Source: Paucihalobacter ruber
GTDB taxonomy: Bacteria > Bacteroidota > Bacteroidia > Flavobacteriales > Flavobacteriaceae
NCBI RefSeq assembly: GCF_006494535.1
Contig: NZ_VHIQ01000007.1
Coordinates: forward strand, 1-64,000
DNA length: 64,000 bases
Direction of reading: 5' to 3'
The notes under the pieces were generated by a model. The model was not told the origin of the DNA, made no database searches, and saw only the letters and a list, made by a program, of their open reading frames with translations. Each line of letters begins with the position of its first letter. Within the stretch, counting starts at the first letter, position 1. The translations under genes were made by a program, and so were the position numbers. This document shows positions 25,158 through 34,964 of this stretch, one piece after another.

Positions 25158-26537
25158 ATGAATAAAATACTTACTGCGTTAAGCTTATGTGTGTTATTTG
25201 CTATTAACGCGCACTCGCAATCTGTTCAGGATTTAATTAATCAAGTTGATATTGGTCGATTAGAGTTGATGGTTAGCGAATTATCTGGCGAACAAACCAC
25301 TACCGTTAATGGCAACACTGTTACTATAGCCTCACGCTTACAAAATAATAATGATTTAGCCGCTGATTATATTAAGGAACGGCTCGAAAATTTAGAGAAC
25401 CTTATCATACAAGATCAAGCTTTTAACGTGAATGGCCGCAATATTATCGCCACACAGACAGGCCAAACCAATCCCGATAATATTTATATTATTTGTGCAC
25501 ATTACGATTCGGTAGCGGCTTTTTGTGCAGATGACAACGCTACCGGCGTGGCTGCGGTGTTGGAAATAGCCAGAATTTTATCAACGCAATGTATTGATAA
25601 TACTATTGTGTACGCTTTATGGGATGAAGAGGAAATTGGATTGTTAGGCGCCGGTTTTTATGCCGCAGAAGTTGCTAATAGAGGCGATAATATTCTAGGA
25701 GTTTTAAATATGGATATGATTGGTTACGATGGTGATGAACCTGGCACGCCGGGCGATAACGAATGGGATATTGATGTGAGAAACATTGCCGGTTCGTTGG
25801 CAATGAAAGACGATATTGTGAATATTTACAACACCTACACCTTCGATTTAAAAGCACCTATTGTAGTGAACCCCGGAACCACCGCAAGTGACCATTCCAG
25901 ATTTTGGGATCAAGGTTACTCTGCTGTTTTGGTAGGTGAGTCTTGGGCAACTAACGACCAAACACCGTTTTATCATACTTCAAACGACCGTTTAGCAACT
26001 TTAGATTTACCATATTTTCACGAGTTAACGAAACTGGTGATGGCTTACACAGCTACCAAGGCAGGACTTATTGATGTGGATAATGCGGTTACTGTTAACT
26101 CTAATACTCTAACGGCCAATCAACTAAATGCAACTTCTTACCAATGGTACGATTGCGATACCAATTTACCAATTACCAACGAAACCAACAGAACATTTAT
26201 ACCAAGTGCCAACGGACTTTACCGCGTTGAGGTCACCAACGCCGGTTGCACAGAAAGTAGCGATTGCCTTATTTTTGCGACCCTCGGTTTAGAGAATTTC
26301 GCGCCAGATGAAGTCACTATTTATCCAAATCCAACTTATTCAAACATCACGGTTTCTGTATCCCAAAGCCAAGTGTTCAAACTTGATATAAAAACCGTTT
26401 CAGGTAAGGTAGTACTTTCCAAAAACAGCCTAAAAAGTAATACAACTTTAGATATTAGTCAGTTATCTGCAGGAGTATACTTTGTAACAGTTGCTACAAG
26501 TAAGAAAACCGGTACCTTCAAAATTGTTAAAGAATAA
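25158..26537 (+). CDS. M28 family zinc aminopeptidase with T9SS sorting domain
   Basis: A 459-residue secreted exopeptidase. After the signal peptide (to NAHSQ) comes an M28 domain: His115 and Asp117 in CAHYDS, ADDNATG with the bridging Asp, WDEEEIGLLGA with the catalytic Glu pair, and further zinc ligands in NMDMIGYDG and TTASDHSRF. The last about 75 residues (VTIYPNPTYSNITVSV ... GTFKIVKE) form a T9SS type A sorting domain, so the enzyme is exported across the outer membrane and released or attached at the surface. Confidence 0.93.
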   Translation: MNKILTALSLCVLFAINAHSQSVQDLINQVDIGRLELMVSELSGEQTTTVNGNTVTIASRLQNNNDLAADYIKERLENLENLIIQDQAFNVNGRNIIATQTGQTNPDNIYIICAHYDSVAAFCADDNATGVAAVLEIARILSTQCIDNTIVYALWDEEEIGLLGAGFYAAEVANRGDNILGVLNMDMIGYDGDEPGTPGDNEWDIDVRNIAGSLAMKDDIVNIYNTYTFDLKAPIVVNPGTTASDHSRFWDQGYSAVLVGESWATNDQTPFYHTSNDRLATLDLPYFHELTKLVMAYTATKAGLIDVDNAVTVNSNTLTANQLNATSYQWYDCDTNLPITNETNRTFIPSANGLYRVEVTNAGCTESSDCLIFATLGLENFAPDEVTIYPNPTYSNITVSVSQSQVFKLDIKTVSGKVVLSKNSLKSNTTLDISQLSAGVYFVTVATSKKTGTFKIVKE

Positions 26538-26647
26538 CTACTAAATCTTTTATGGGCTTATTCTCTAATTGAAATTAGACCTATTTTTATATGGTTGCTA
26601 TTAGTTGCCTAAACATTCTGTTAATTGTTCTTTTTGATAGTGATATA

Positions 26648-26663
26648 TGTAACTTATGTTACA
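26648..26663. promoter_or_regulatory. Crp/Fnr-like dyad TGTAAC-N4-GTTACA
   Basis: A perfect inverted repeat with the 5-N6-5 geometry (TGTAA-N6-TTACA) of Crp/Fnr-superfamily sites, 126 bp upstream of the SQR-like gene. The remaining intergenic sequence 26538-26789 shows no gene. Confidence 0.4.
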
Positions 26664-26789
26664 CAAAGCTAGTAAATAAGCAGTTACTTGGCCTCAAATG
26701 ACTTTGATCATATTTTGCATTTTAAGCTTTGATTAATTTTGATTTAGATATAGGGTTAGACCATATCATAATTTTTAAAATTAAAGATC

Positions 26790-27992
26790 ATGACCACAAC
26801 AGTTGTAATTGGAGGGAGTTTTGCAGGAATGACTTCTGCTTTAGAAATTAAACGAAAAGGAAAGAGCCAACACAAAGTTATTTTAATTGATAAATCACCT
26901 CTTTTTCTCTTTATACCGTCACTTATATGGGTACCACTTGGAAGAAGAGAAATCAAAGATATTTCCTTTAAAAAAGAAGAGATTCTGAAAAAAAAGGGTG
27001 TAGATTTTATGGTAGCTGAAGCGGTTAAAGTAGATCCAAAAACCAGTACTTTATTTACTGATCAAGGAGAAATACGTTACGATCATTTGGTGATTGCTAC
27101 AGGGCCCAAAGTAAAATATGATGTAGCTCCCGGAGTGGAAGAATTTGCACACTATATCGGTACACCCAATGGGGCGATGAAAACCCGAAAAGCCTTAGAA
27201 GAATTCAAGCAAAATCCAGGACCGATTGTGATTGGAGCTACCCAAAATGCTGGTTGTATGGGTGCTGCTTATGAGTTTTTATTCAATATTGAAAAATGGC
27301 TTCGTGAGCAAAACATCCGTAAAAAGGTAGATTTATACTGGATTACACCTGAAGATTATTTAGGTCATTTTGGCATTGATGGTATGCCGATGGGTGAGAC
27401 TATGTTGAAATCTTTCATGAATATGTTTAATATTCATTATCGTACTCAAGTTGGTGTAAAGGAGGTACAAAAAGATAAAGTAATTTTAACCAGCGACGAA
27501 GTTTTACCTAGCCATTTCACTATGTTGATGCCTCCTTTTATAGGTGTAGATTTTGTGACCAATTCACCTGATTTGAATGCTACTCCAACCGGATATATTC
27601 CGGTGGGCAATGATTACAGACATCCTGATTATCAAAATATTTGGGCGGCAGGAATTGCGGTGAATGTGCCACTACCTTTTACACCTGGAGCAGTGCCATT
27701 TGCCTCGCCAAAAACAGGATATCCTTCTGATGAAACCGGTAAAATTGTTGCAGAAAACATTATTAGAGTAACAAAGGGTAGAACCGATTTAAAAGAAAAG
27801 GCTTGGGGTAGAATTCCCGGATTATGTATCATGGATGCCGGTAAAAAAGAAGTTCTACTACTTTCTACCAGCTTATTCAAACCAAGAACTTTTACTATTA
27901 TGATTCCGAATATTTTGTACGATTTCAACAAAGTATTATTTGAGAAATATTTTCTCTGGAAAACCCGAAATGGGCTGTCTTATTTACCTTAA
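26790..27992 (+). CDS. SQR-like FAD/NAD(P)-binding oxidoreductase
   Basis: A 400-residue flavoprotein of the sulfide:quinone oxidoreductase/flavocytochrome c group. It has the N-terminal FAD motif VVIGGSFAGMTSALEI, the second Rossmann motif region, and two cysteines at the places of the redox pair of SQR: Cys156 in NAGCMGAAYE and Cys346 in GLCIMDAG. The C-terminal helix FNKVLFEKYFLWKTRNG resembles the membrane-association region of SQRs. Likely reaction: sulfide oxidation with electrons to quinone. The third conserved Cys of type I SQR is not evident. Flanked by a Crp/Fnr-like dyad and a strong terminator, it is probably monocistronic. Confidence 0.82.
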   Translation: MTTTVVIGGSFAGMTSALEIKRKGKSQHKVILIDKSPLFLFIPSLIWVPLGRREIKDISFKKEEILKKKGVDFMVAEAVKVDPKTSTLFTDQGEIRYDHLVIATGPKVKYDVAPGVEEFAHYIGTPNGAMKTRKALEEFKQNPGPIVIGATQNAGCMGAAYEFLFNIEKWLREQNIRKKVDLYWITPEDYLGHFGIDGMPMGETMLKSFMNMFNIHYRTQVGVKEVQKDKVILTSDEVLPSHFTMLMPPFIGVDFVTNSPDLNATPTGYIPVGNDYRHPDYQNIWAAGIAVNVPLPFTPGAVPFASPKTGYPSDETGKIVAENIIRVTKGRTDLKEKAWGRIPGLCIMDAGKKEVLLLSTSLFKPRTFTIMIPNILYDFNKVLFEKYFLWKTRNGLSYLP

Positions 27993-28004
27993 GAAGTGAC
28001 GTAA

Positions 28005-28035
28005 AAAACCCCGAACTAAGAAAAATCGGGGTTTT
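28005..28035. terminator. Bidirectional intrinsic terminator
   Basis: AAAACCCCGA / TCGGGGTTTT, a 10-bp perfect stem with an 11-nt loop, between convergent genes. Confidence 0.85.
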
Positions 28036-28039
28036 AATT

Positions 28040-29140
28040 TTATAATGACTTCATTTGTTTTTGTAAAAAACTATCTGCTTGTAATTCCAATATTTTGATG
28101 GCTCGTGTTTTCTTATAATTGTATAAATCTTTGTCCTCTCGAATATCGGCATACACGCTATCGTAAATAGATGCATCCGTTTGTTTTTGTAAGTCGCTTT
28201 GGTATTTGTTTTGAGCTAACACGTTTTTCACTGCCAACTCTCCTTCTTCTTGTTTGAAATCGTATTCGCCTTTGGGCGATAATAATTTAGCAACAATGGG
28301 TGAGGTTTCAATCGCCAAAAAAAGGCACATGATAAAAAACGATGGTATCCAAGGTAGTTCATCTAAGGCGTTGATACGCGCCATTAAACCATCAAAACCA
28401 TCAATGATAGGTTGGGTTTCAGCTACTTTTTCATCCAAATTGGCTTGCAGGATTTTCCCTTGTGCTTCTAATTCTGTGATTTTGGCCTGATTTGTAGTTT
28501 TTAAAGTTGTTAATTCTTGTAAAGCAGCATCGTGTTTTTCTCGTTTTTCTTTGTAAACCGGACCTTTTCCAAGTTTTTTGGTTCCGGCTGTGCCTTCTGC
28601 TTCAGCGATATAAACGTCATATAAGTTGTTTACTTCATTTTCTTTTTCTTGGATATCGGATTTTAACCTGTCGATTTGAGCATTGTTTTGATCTATATCA
28701 GATTGAAAATAATTGGCGATTTGCTTTTTATTATCCATAGCCATTTGGTTCTTTTCTTGTAACAAAATGGTATTGATTTCTTTTTCAAAAATTTTGATTT
28801 CCAACGGTTTTGAAATCACAATCGCTATTATAATCGCTAAAACAATTCGCGGTGAAGCCTGAATGAACTCGTCCAAAAAGCGATCTCTTTTTTTAATGGT
28901 GGAAACAATAAAACGGTCAAGGTTAAAAATGAGTAAGCCCCAAACGAACCCAAAAAATATTGCGTAATACACGTTATCAAAAACCGTATAAAGCGCATAA
29001 CTTCCGGCAATAAAAGCCATGACTGCTGTAAAGAAAACGGTTGCGCCGATTCCGGCATATTTGTTTTGTTCGCCATTGGAACAACTTTCAATGATATGCT
29101 TGTCGGCACCCGAGCAAAGCAAAAAGAATTTTTTGAGCAT
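28040..29140 (-). CDS. DUF4407 family membrane protein
   Basis: About 366 residues from the ATG at 29140 (MLKKFFLLCSGAD); an upstream in-frame start at 29170 is less likely. Membrane segments lie at about 30-75, 90-110 and 255-275, with a long charged coiled-coil between (about 120-240). The N-terminal CSGAD and FNLDRFIVSTIKK motifs are typical of DUF4407. Function unknown; coiled-coil plus membrane architecture suggests a structural or complex-forming role. The 279 bp upstream show no gene. Confidence 0.82.
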   Translation of the reverse strand: MLKKFFLLCSGADKHIIESCSNGEQNKYAGIGATVFFTAVMAFIAGSYALYTVFDNVYYAIFFGFVWGLLIFNLDRFIVSTIKKRDRFLDEFIQASPRIVLAIIIAIVISKPLEIKIFEKEINTILLQEKNQMAMDNKKQIANYFQSDIDQNNAQIDRLKSDIQEKENEVNNLYDVYIAEAEGTAGTKKLGKGPVYKEKREKHDAALQELTTLKTTNQAKITELEAQGKILQANLDEKVAETQPIIDGFDGLMARINALDELPWIPSFFIMCLFLAIETSPIVAKLLSPKGEYDFKQEEGELAVKNVLAQNKYQSDLQKQTDASIYDSVYADIREDKDLYNYKKTRAIKILELQADSFLQKQMKSL

Positions 29141-29419
29141 GATGATTGATTTTTTTCCGCTACGTTCCAAATAATTCGGATACGCCTCGGATTGATTGAT
29201 GATGATTTATTAGTACAATTTTAACGTTAAATGTTTCAAATTGTTGCAACTATTTGATGAGTTGGAGCATAAAAAAAGCCACTGATTAATTATTCATTTC
29301 ATTTTGAGATTGAATTTTCAATTGGGATGATAAAAATTAGTTTACTCAATTAAGAATAAACGGATTTTTTAGGATAACCTTTTTAAAAGCTACAAACGTT
29401 GGCAAAGGTTTAGCAGTAA

Positions 29420-30808
29420 TTATTTCGATAACTCCACGAAATATTTGTAAAACCAAGGAATAGTTTCAATCCCTTTTAGATAATTCCATACGCCAAAATG
29501 TTCGTTAGGTGAGTGAATGGCGTCGCTATCTAAACCAAATCCCATTAAAATAGTTTTGCTGTTTAACTCTTGCTCAAACAAAGCAACTATTGGAATGCTG
29601 CCACCGCTGCGTTGGGGAATAGGTGTTTTGCTAAAGGTTTCTTCATAAGCTTTTGAAGCGGCTTGATAGGCAATGTTATCAATGGGTGTTACATATCCTT
29701 GTCCGCCGTGATGTGGCGTTACTTTTACCGTTACACCTTTTGGGGCAAGGCTTTCAAAGTGATTTTTAAATAACTGGGTAATTTCTTCCCAATCCTGATG
29801 CGGTACCAAACGCATCGATATTTTTGCGTAGGCCTTGCTGGCGATAACGGTTTTAGCACCTTCGCCTGTGTAACCACCCCAAATGCCGTTGACGTCTAAA
29901 GTTGGTCTGATTGAATTTCTTTCATTGGTTGTGTAACCTTTTTCGCCATAAACAGCTTCGATATTTAAAGCTTTTTGATAGGCCTCTAAATTAAACGGAG
30001 CTTTGGCCATTTCGGCGCGTTCTTCTGCCGATAATTCTTCTACTTTATCATAAAATCCCGGAATTGTGATATGGTTATTGTCATCGTGAAGCGAAGCGAT
30101 CATTTTAGCCAAAATATTGATGGGATTGGCTACGGCGCCGCCATAAAGTCCGGAGTGTAAATCGCGATTTGGGCCGATCACTTCAACCTCCACGTAACTC
30201 AATCCGCGTAAACCTGTAGTAATCGATGGCACATCTTTAGCAATCATTCCCGTATCTGAAATCAAAATTACATCGTTAGCCAATTTCTCACGATTTTGTT
30301 TTACAAAGGTCGACAGGTTAACGCTGCCGACTTCTTCTTCGCCTTCAATCATAAACTTCACATTGCAAGGCAATTGATTAGTCTCGGTCATAAACTGCAT
30401 AGCCTTGATATGCATATACATTTGTCCTTTATCATCGCAAGCACCGCGGGCAAAAATGGCGCCTTCGGGATGTAGTTCTGTGTTTTTAATTACGGGTTCA
30501 AATGGAGGAGAATCCCATAAATTTAATGGATCGGGCGGTTGCACATCATAATGCCCGTAAACTAAAACTGTGGGTAATTTTGGGTCTATTATTTTTTCAC
30601 CATATACTATCGGGTAACCTGCAGTAGGATGAATTTCCACCAAATCGCAACCTGCTTCCTGCAACCGGGTTTTAATAACTTCGGCAGTTTTTAAGACATC
30701 GTTTTTATAAATCGAGTCAGCGCTAATGGATGGTATTTTTAAAAGATCAATAAGTTCGTTTATAAAGGTTTGTTGGTGTGTTTCAATATAGGATTGGATA
30801 GTGTTCAT
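29420..30808 (-). CDS. M20 family dipeptidase
   Basis: A 462-residue cytoplasmic metallopeptidase of the M20 carnosinase-like (CNDP) type. Zinc-site motifs in order: VYGHYDVQPPD with the first His and Asp, ARGACDDKGQ with the bridging Asp, EGEEEVGS with the catalytic Glu pair, and GGSIPIV and HSPNEHF near the C-terminus. A dimerisation (lid) domain occupies about 200-350. Length is as usual for the family. It cleaves dipeptides; no signal peptide is present. Confidence 0.93.
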   Translation of the reverse strand: MNTIQSYIETHQQTFINELIDLLKIPSISADSIYKNDVLKTAEVIKTRLQEAGCDLVEIHPTAGYPIVYGEKIIDPKLPTVLVYGHYDVQPPDPLNLWDSPPFEPVIKNTELHPEGAIFARGACDDKGQMYMHIKAMQFMTETNQLPCNVKFMIEGEEEVGSVNLSTFVKQNREKLANDVILISDTGMIAKDVPSITTGLRGLSYVEVEVIGPNRDLHSGLYGGAVANPINILAKMIASLHDDNNHITIPGFYDKVEELSAEERAEMAKAPFNLEAYQKALNIEAVYGEKGYTTNERNSIRPTLDVNGIWGGYTGEGAKTVIASKAYAKISMRLVPHQDWEEITQLFKNHFESLAPKGVTVKVTPHHGGQGYVTPIDNIAYQAASKAYEETFSKTPIPQRSGGSIPIVALFEQELNSKTILMGFGLDSDAIHSPNEHFGVWNYLKGIETIPWFYKYFVELSK

Positions 30809-30869
30809 AAAATTGAATTTGTGAACTTCAAATTTACGAAAAATACAAGAGTTAATTTTTAATAAAACA

Positions 30870-30900
30870 AAAAAGGAGTCTCAAAATGAAACTCCTTTTT
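30870..30900. terminator. Intrinsic terminator
   Basis: AAAAAGGAGT / ACTCCTTTTT, a 10-bp perfect stem with an 11-nt loop and A/T tracts on both sides. It ends the minus-strand transcript of the T9SS repeat protein. Confidence 0.8.
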
Positions 30901-30919
30901 CAATTAAAACAAGATGCTA

Positions 30920-32305
30920 TTACTCAATAATAATTTTCTTGGTAAGAATACTGTTGTCTGACTTTACTCTAATAAGATATAAGCCTGAGGCTAAATTCAA
31001 TTCTAGCCTGTCAGTATTAAGGATTCCTTCAGAAAGTTGTTTTCCGGCGGCATCAAAAATAGTGTAAGATTTTCCAATCATATTTTGTGAAAACATGACA
31101 TGATCTTTGGCAGGGTTTGGATAAACATTCACAATTTCCAAAACAGCCTCTCCATTAGATAGGGTTGTTGGATCTGCCTTATAAAGCTCATTTCCGGCAA
31201 CGCCGTCATCGCCTTCAAAGTATAATACACCGTTTAACACTGCAATATCGTCAATATCAAAAATGTCATCATTTACTCTTACAGAATTAACGCCGTCTGT
31301 TCTAAATAACCATTGTCTGGTATCGTCTGCAATTTCCCCAGCATAATATAAAAAGTCGCCAAAAGGTGCAAAATCTGAGGGATCGTGATTATTCGCACCT
31401 GTACCGGTACCACCAGTGATATTGCTAACATTGGTAACGGTATCTGCTGCAGGGTCATAAACCCAAAGCTGGTCGTTAGAAGCACTAGTATCGCCTTCAA
31501 AAAATATTTTTCCATCCCAGGCATATAGTTCTAAGATACCACCAATTCCAGCGTTTGTAACCGTAGTAACTTCTTGGGTTCCTGCTGGTGTTCCATCGGT
31601 TTCCCAAATGGCGTTAGTTCCGGTTCTAAAATAAACTTTACTACCGGTTGATACAAAATTTTGTGCGCCAGAATTGGTAGTCGCATTATCGATATCTTTA
31701 ATCAGAGTAAAACTATTTGTTGCCGGGTCGTATTCGTACAATTCTCTTCCTACAGTAGTGCTTGGTACAGTTCCTACAATTAACAGTTTGCCATTTAGTT
31801 CAATCAAGTTAAACCCTAAAGCATTGATGGCGGCAGGAGCCACGGCGGCGGCGGTGCCGTCACCTGTAAATTTCCACAAATTATTGGTGTCGGTTGAATT
31901 AACAGCATAAATCTCCGTGCCCACTAAGACAGGCCCAAATAAACCAGTATCTCCCGTAGCCAAGGTGCCTGCTTCGGTACCGTCAGTTTTATGTAACACT
32001 GAGCCGCCTCCCGAGTTAGCGGAAAAATACAAAGTATTGTTGTATTCAAACCAGTTACCGGGAGCAGAAGTGCCAGAGGGGTTAATATCTTTTACTAAAA
32101 AGGTGCCAGCTTCGGTGCCATCCGATACCCAAAGCTCAAAACCGTTCGTGCCATCGGTAGCATCAAAGTAAATTTTTCCGTCAAAGGCATACAAGTTACG
32201 AGGATTGCCATCTCCTGCGGGATTGATTTCCTTTACAAGCGTAATTTGAGAAAAGCCAAAAAGAGCAAAACTCAAGGTTAAAAAAGTTAGTAATTGTTTT
32301 TTCAT
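30920..32305 (-). CDS. T9SS-sorted protein with ELWxSDGTxxGT repeats
   Basis: 461 residues. A signal peptide (to GFSQ) is followed by repeated blocks of the kind seen in bacterial hyalin-like/ELWxxDGT proteins: FELWVSDGTEAGTFLVKDINPSG, VLHKTDGTEAGTL, AIWETDGTPAGTQEV, QWLFRTDG, each paired with a strand such as GKIYFDA or NTLYFSA. This predicts a beta-propeller-like extracellular domain. The last about 75 residues (VNVYPNPAKDHVMFS ... ILTKKIIIE) are a T9SS type A sorting signal. Role unknown; located 27 bp downstream of the cytochrome c peroxidase gene and possibly co-transcribed with the SusC/D operon. Confidence 0.82.
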   Translation of the reverse strand: MKKQLLTFLTLSFALFGFSQITLVKEINPAGDGNPRNLYAFDGKIYFDATDGTNGFELWVSDGTEAGTFLVKDINPSGTSAPGNWFEYNNTLYFSANSGGGSVLHKTDGTEAGTLATGDTGLFGPVLVGTEIYAVNSTDTNNLWKFTGDGTAAAVAPAAINALGFNLIELNGKLLIVGTVPSTTVGRELYEYDPATNSFTLIKDIDNATTNSGAQNFVSTGSKVYFRTGTNAIWETDGTPAGTQEVTTVTNAGIGGILELYAWDGKIFFEGDTSASNDQLWVYDPAADTVTNVSNITGGTGTGANNHDPSDFAPFGDFLYYAGEIADDTRQWLFRTDGVNSVRVNDDIFDIDDIAVLNGVLYFEGDDGVAGNELYKADPTTLSNGEAVLEIVNVYPNPAKDHVMFSQNMIGKSYTIFDAAGKQLSEGILNTDRLELNLASGLYLIRVKSDNSILTKKIIIE

Positions 32306-32332
32306 AATAATATAGTTTAAAAGGTTAATATG

Positions 32333-33490
32333 CTATTTTGGTAAAGTAGGTATGATAGTTCTGCGGTTTGGTGTGCTTAAAGTTTCTAAAAATGCTAGGA
32401 GCGCATCAATTTCTTCTCTATCCATATTTAATTTTCTCAATAATGGTGATGTTTTGGGGATTAGAGAATCTCTGGGAGTACCTAGATATTTTTTTTGAAT
32501 GACAGCCGGATTCCCCAAATTATAAAATTCTACTACATCTAACAAACTAGGGAAATGCCCGTGATGCATCCATGGCCCCGTATTTGATATTTCGCGTAAG
32601 GTTGGTGTTCTAAACTTTCCTATGTCATCAACATCTTTTGTTACCAAATATCGACCAAAATCTTCGTCTTTAGTGCCAAAAAGTGTCTGGCCATCGTTGT
32701 GATAGTTATTATCACTAAAATAAGGCGTGTTATGACAGTTTATACACATAGCTTTTGTTCTAAACAAATGTAAACCCTTTACTTCTTGGTCTGAAAACAA
32801 ATCAGATTTTCCTTCGATAAATTTATCAAATTTACTCTTAGGACTTTTAATTGTTCTTTCAAAAGTTGCAATGGCGTATTGTATTCGTTGAAGAGAAATG
32901 GAGTCATTGCCAAATGCGGCTTCAAAAAGGGGTTTGTATCCTTCAATATTAGCAATTTTATCAACTGCAATATTGAGATTTTCATTCATTTCAATTTCAT
33001 CTGAAATTGGAAATCTGGCCTGATCTTCCAAGTTTTTAGCGCGGCCATCCCAGAATAATTCATGCGCATAGGCCACATTTAAAATGGTCATGGCATTTCT
33101 TGGTCCTGTTTGTCTATCGTGCCCAAAAGATCTCGTTGTGTTGTCTGTCCAGCCCAATTCCGGATTATGGCACGAGGCACAAGCAATTTGTCCGCTAACA
33201 GATAGTCTTGGATCGAAAAATAAAGTTTTACCAAGTTTGGCTTTTTCTTCTGAGTACGGATTATAGTCTGGGTGTTCAACCTTAGGCAATACGCCAATGT
33301 CTTCAAAATTAGATTTATCGATACTTTCATCAAGAGTTGGCTCAGGCCATTGGCTGTAGTCGCCACTGCTATAAGCTTGTTTTAAACTTGTAATGTCTGT
33401 ATAACTTCCCTGTTGTTTGTCTTTACAACTCCAAAGAACTGATAAAGACAAAAAGATGGTTAAGTAAACTAAGCTAGTTCTATAAATCAT
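32333..33490 (-). CDS. Di-haem cytochrome c peroxidase family lipoprotein
   Basis: 385 residues with an SPII signal (lipid Cys in VLWSCKD). Two haem c motifs are visible: CASCH at 104-108 followed by NPELGWTD, and CINCH in the second half followed by NTPYFSDNNYHNDG. The region FGHDRQTGPRNAMTILNVAY is typical of bacterial CCP/MauG enzymes. Such proteins reduce H2O2 or perform high-potential oxidations in the periplasm. The start overlaps the end of the upstream lipoprotein gene by 11 bp, tying it to the SusC/SusD operon. Confidence 0.9.
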   Translation of the reverse strand: MIYRTSLVYLTIFLSLSVLWSCKDKQQGSYTDITSLKQAYSSGDYSQWPEPTLDESIDKSNFEDIGVLPKVEHPDYNPYSEEKAKLGKTLFFDPRLSVSGQIACASCHNPELGWTDNTTRSFGHDRQTGPRNAMTILNVAYAHELFWDGRAKNLEDQARFPISDEIEMNENLNIAVDKIANIEGYKPLFEAAFGNDSISLQRIQYAIATFERTIKSPKSKFDKFIEGKSDLFSDQEVKGLHLFRTKAMCINCHNTPYFSDNNYHNDGQTLFGTKDEDFGRYLVTKDVDDIGKFRTPTLREISNTGPWMHHGHFPSLLDVVEFYNLGNPAVIQKKYLGTPRDSLIPKTSPLLRKLNMDREEIDALLAFLETLSTPNRRTIIPTLPK

Positions 33491-34964
33491 ATTCTGTAAT
33501 GCAATTGTTGTTATTTAAAGGTTCTGGTTCTGGGTAGTTTTGATTGTTGTAAATACGATATTCTACAGAAATAGTTCCGCCAAACAATTGGTCGTTGGTT
33601 GCGTTCATTGTTAAAGTCATTTCGTAGAGTCCGTTTCCAATATCTTGATAGCTGCCTTCTCCTGATATAGCAATAGAATAACTATTGCCATTGGTGCCGG
33701 CAATGGTTATAAACTGTGGAATCACTAAAACTGTCCCCGAGGAGTTACTGGTACCGTTATCCGGGAAAAATTCTAAGGCCGGATTAACATCAAAACCGGG
33801 AGAATTGGCAAAGTTTGTAGATTCGTTTGAGAACCAACGTTTCATATTAAACGAATTGGTGGTAACGTTGGGGTTGGTAGGCGATCTAAATCCTATTCTA
33901 AAGGCATCGTGATAAATATCGTCGCTTGGGTCGGCGGTTCCCATATCGTCAAATAAAACTGCATTTGGGTGGTTGACATCTACTATTACAGGACGCGTAA
34001 AAGCCGAAAAACTAAACCAACTGCAGGTGCCTGTATTATTATGGTCACCCCAAGATTCACCAAAGGTTCTATAAAAAGTGTTTGAAACATCGTAGAAATT
34101 GGAGGCAGTATTAACGGCCGGATCTCTAAATGTATTAATAGGTTTTACTATTTGCAAAACGGTATTACCCGTTGGGTTATATCCAAATCCATCTGTTAGT
34201 GACAAGATGGTTTGATAAAATACATCATCGTTTTGCAAATCTTCATTAATTATCATTTTGTAAGTTATAGATGTTGAAAGACTTCCTAAATTTAAAATTT
34301 CCAGAGAATAGTTAAAGCCATCTAATGCCTCAAAAATATCACCGTTCTCAATTTCTGCGTTCAAATAACCTTCTGGAAAAAGGACGTCAAAAAATACCTC
34401 TTCACCCATGATACCGGTAATCTCTATTCGATTGGTTTCAAAACTAAAAGATGGTTCTACAGTTTCCAGTTGTAGCAGAAAGGTATCGTTAACCGCTGTA
34501 TTATTGAGATTACCAATATTTATGGATGAATCTGAAACAGATTCAAGTTTAAAAAAGATTGATTCGCCGGGTGTCCATCGCTCAGCAAAGCTTACGTAAA
34601 TAGTATCGGTAAGTCGTGTGCCTTCAAACGTAACTGTATTGACAGGAGATATATTGACATCTTCAGAACTTAAACCGCTCGATAATGTACTACTAAAAGT
34701 TACTGATACCGGTTGTTCTATGTTGCTTGTAGTTAATGTAACAGGGATTTTTAGGGTTTTTAACAAGGCATTTTCGTAAGTGCTTTGCGGTATTAAACTA
34801 CCGTGTTGTTGCGGAAATTCTAAAGGAATATTATTATTGTTAACCAAAAAATTAAATCGCACAAAAGATTGTGAGATCGATGGAGCCAATTGATTGTCAT
34901 CATCAGAGCATGTAAAAAGCACTGTAATTGTTAGAACTAAAAAATAAAGGCTAATACGATTCAT
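33480..34964 (-). CDS. Large surface lipoprotein of a SusC/D operon, unknown
   Basis: 494 residues with an SPII signal (VLFTCSDDDN). The mature part is rich in Thr, Ser, Asn and beta strands. The first about 270 residues look like two Ig-like/Calx-beta-like sandwich repeats (TVTFEGTRLTDTIYVSFAERWTPGES). The rest has aromatic-rich segments (SWGDHNNTGTCSWFSFSAF) of unknown fold. It overlaps susD by 14 bp and the peroxidase gene by 11 bp. Its position matches that of surface glycan- or ligand-binding lipoproteins in SusC/D loci. No named family recognised. Confidence 0.65.
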   Translation of the reverse strand: MNRISLYFLVLTITVLFTCSDDDNQLAPSISQSFVRFNFLVNNNNIPLEFPQQHGSLIPQSTYENALLKTLKIPVTLTTSNIEQPVSVTFSSTLSSGLSSEDVNISPVNTVTFEGTRLTDTIYVSFAERWTPGESIFFKLESVSDSSINIGNLNNTAVNDTFLLQLETVEPSFSFETNRIEITGIMGEEVFFDVLFPEGYLNAEIENGDIFEALDGFNYSLEILNLGSLSTSITYKMIINEDLQNDDVFYQTILSLTDGFGYNPTGNTVLQIVKPINTFRDPAVNTASNFYDVSNTFYRTFGESWGDHNNTGTCSWFSFSAFTRPVIVDVNHPNAVLFDDMGTADPSDDIYHDAFRIGFRSPTNPNVTTNSFNMKRWFSNESTNFANSPGFDVNPALEFFPDNGTSNSSGTVLVIPQFITIAGTNGNSYSIAISGEGSYQDIGNGLYEMTLTMNATNDQLFGGTISVEYRIYNNQNYPEPEPLNNNNCITEYDL

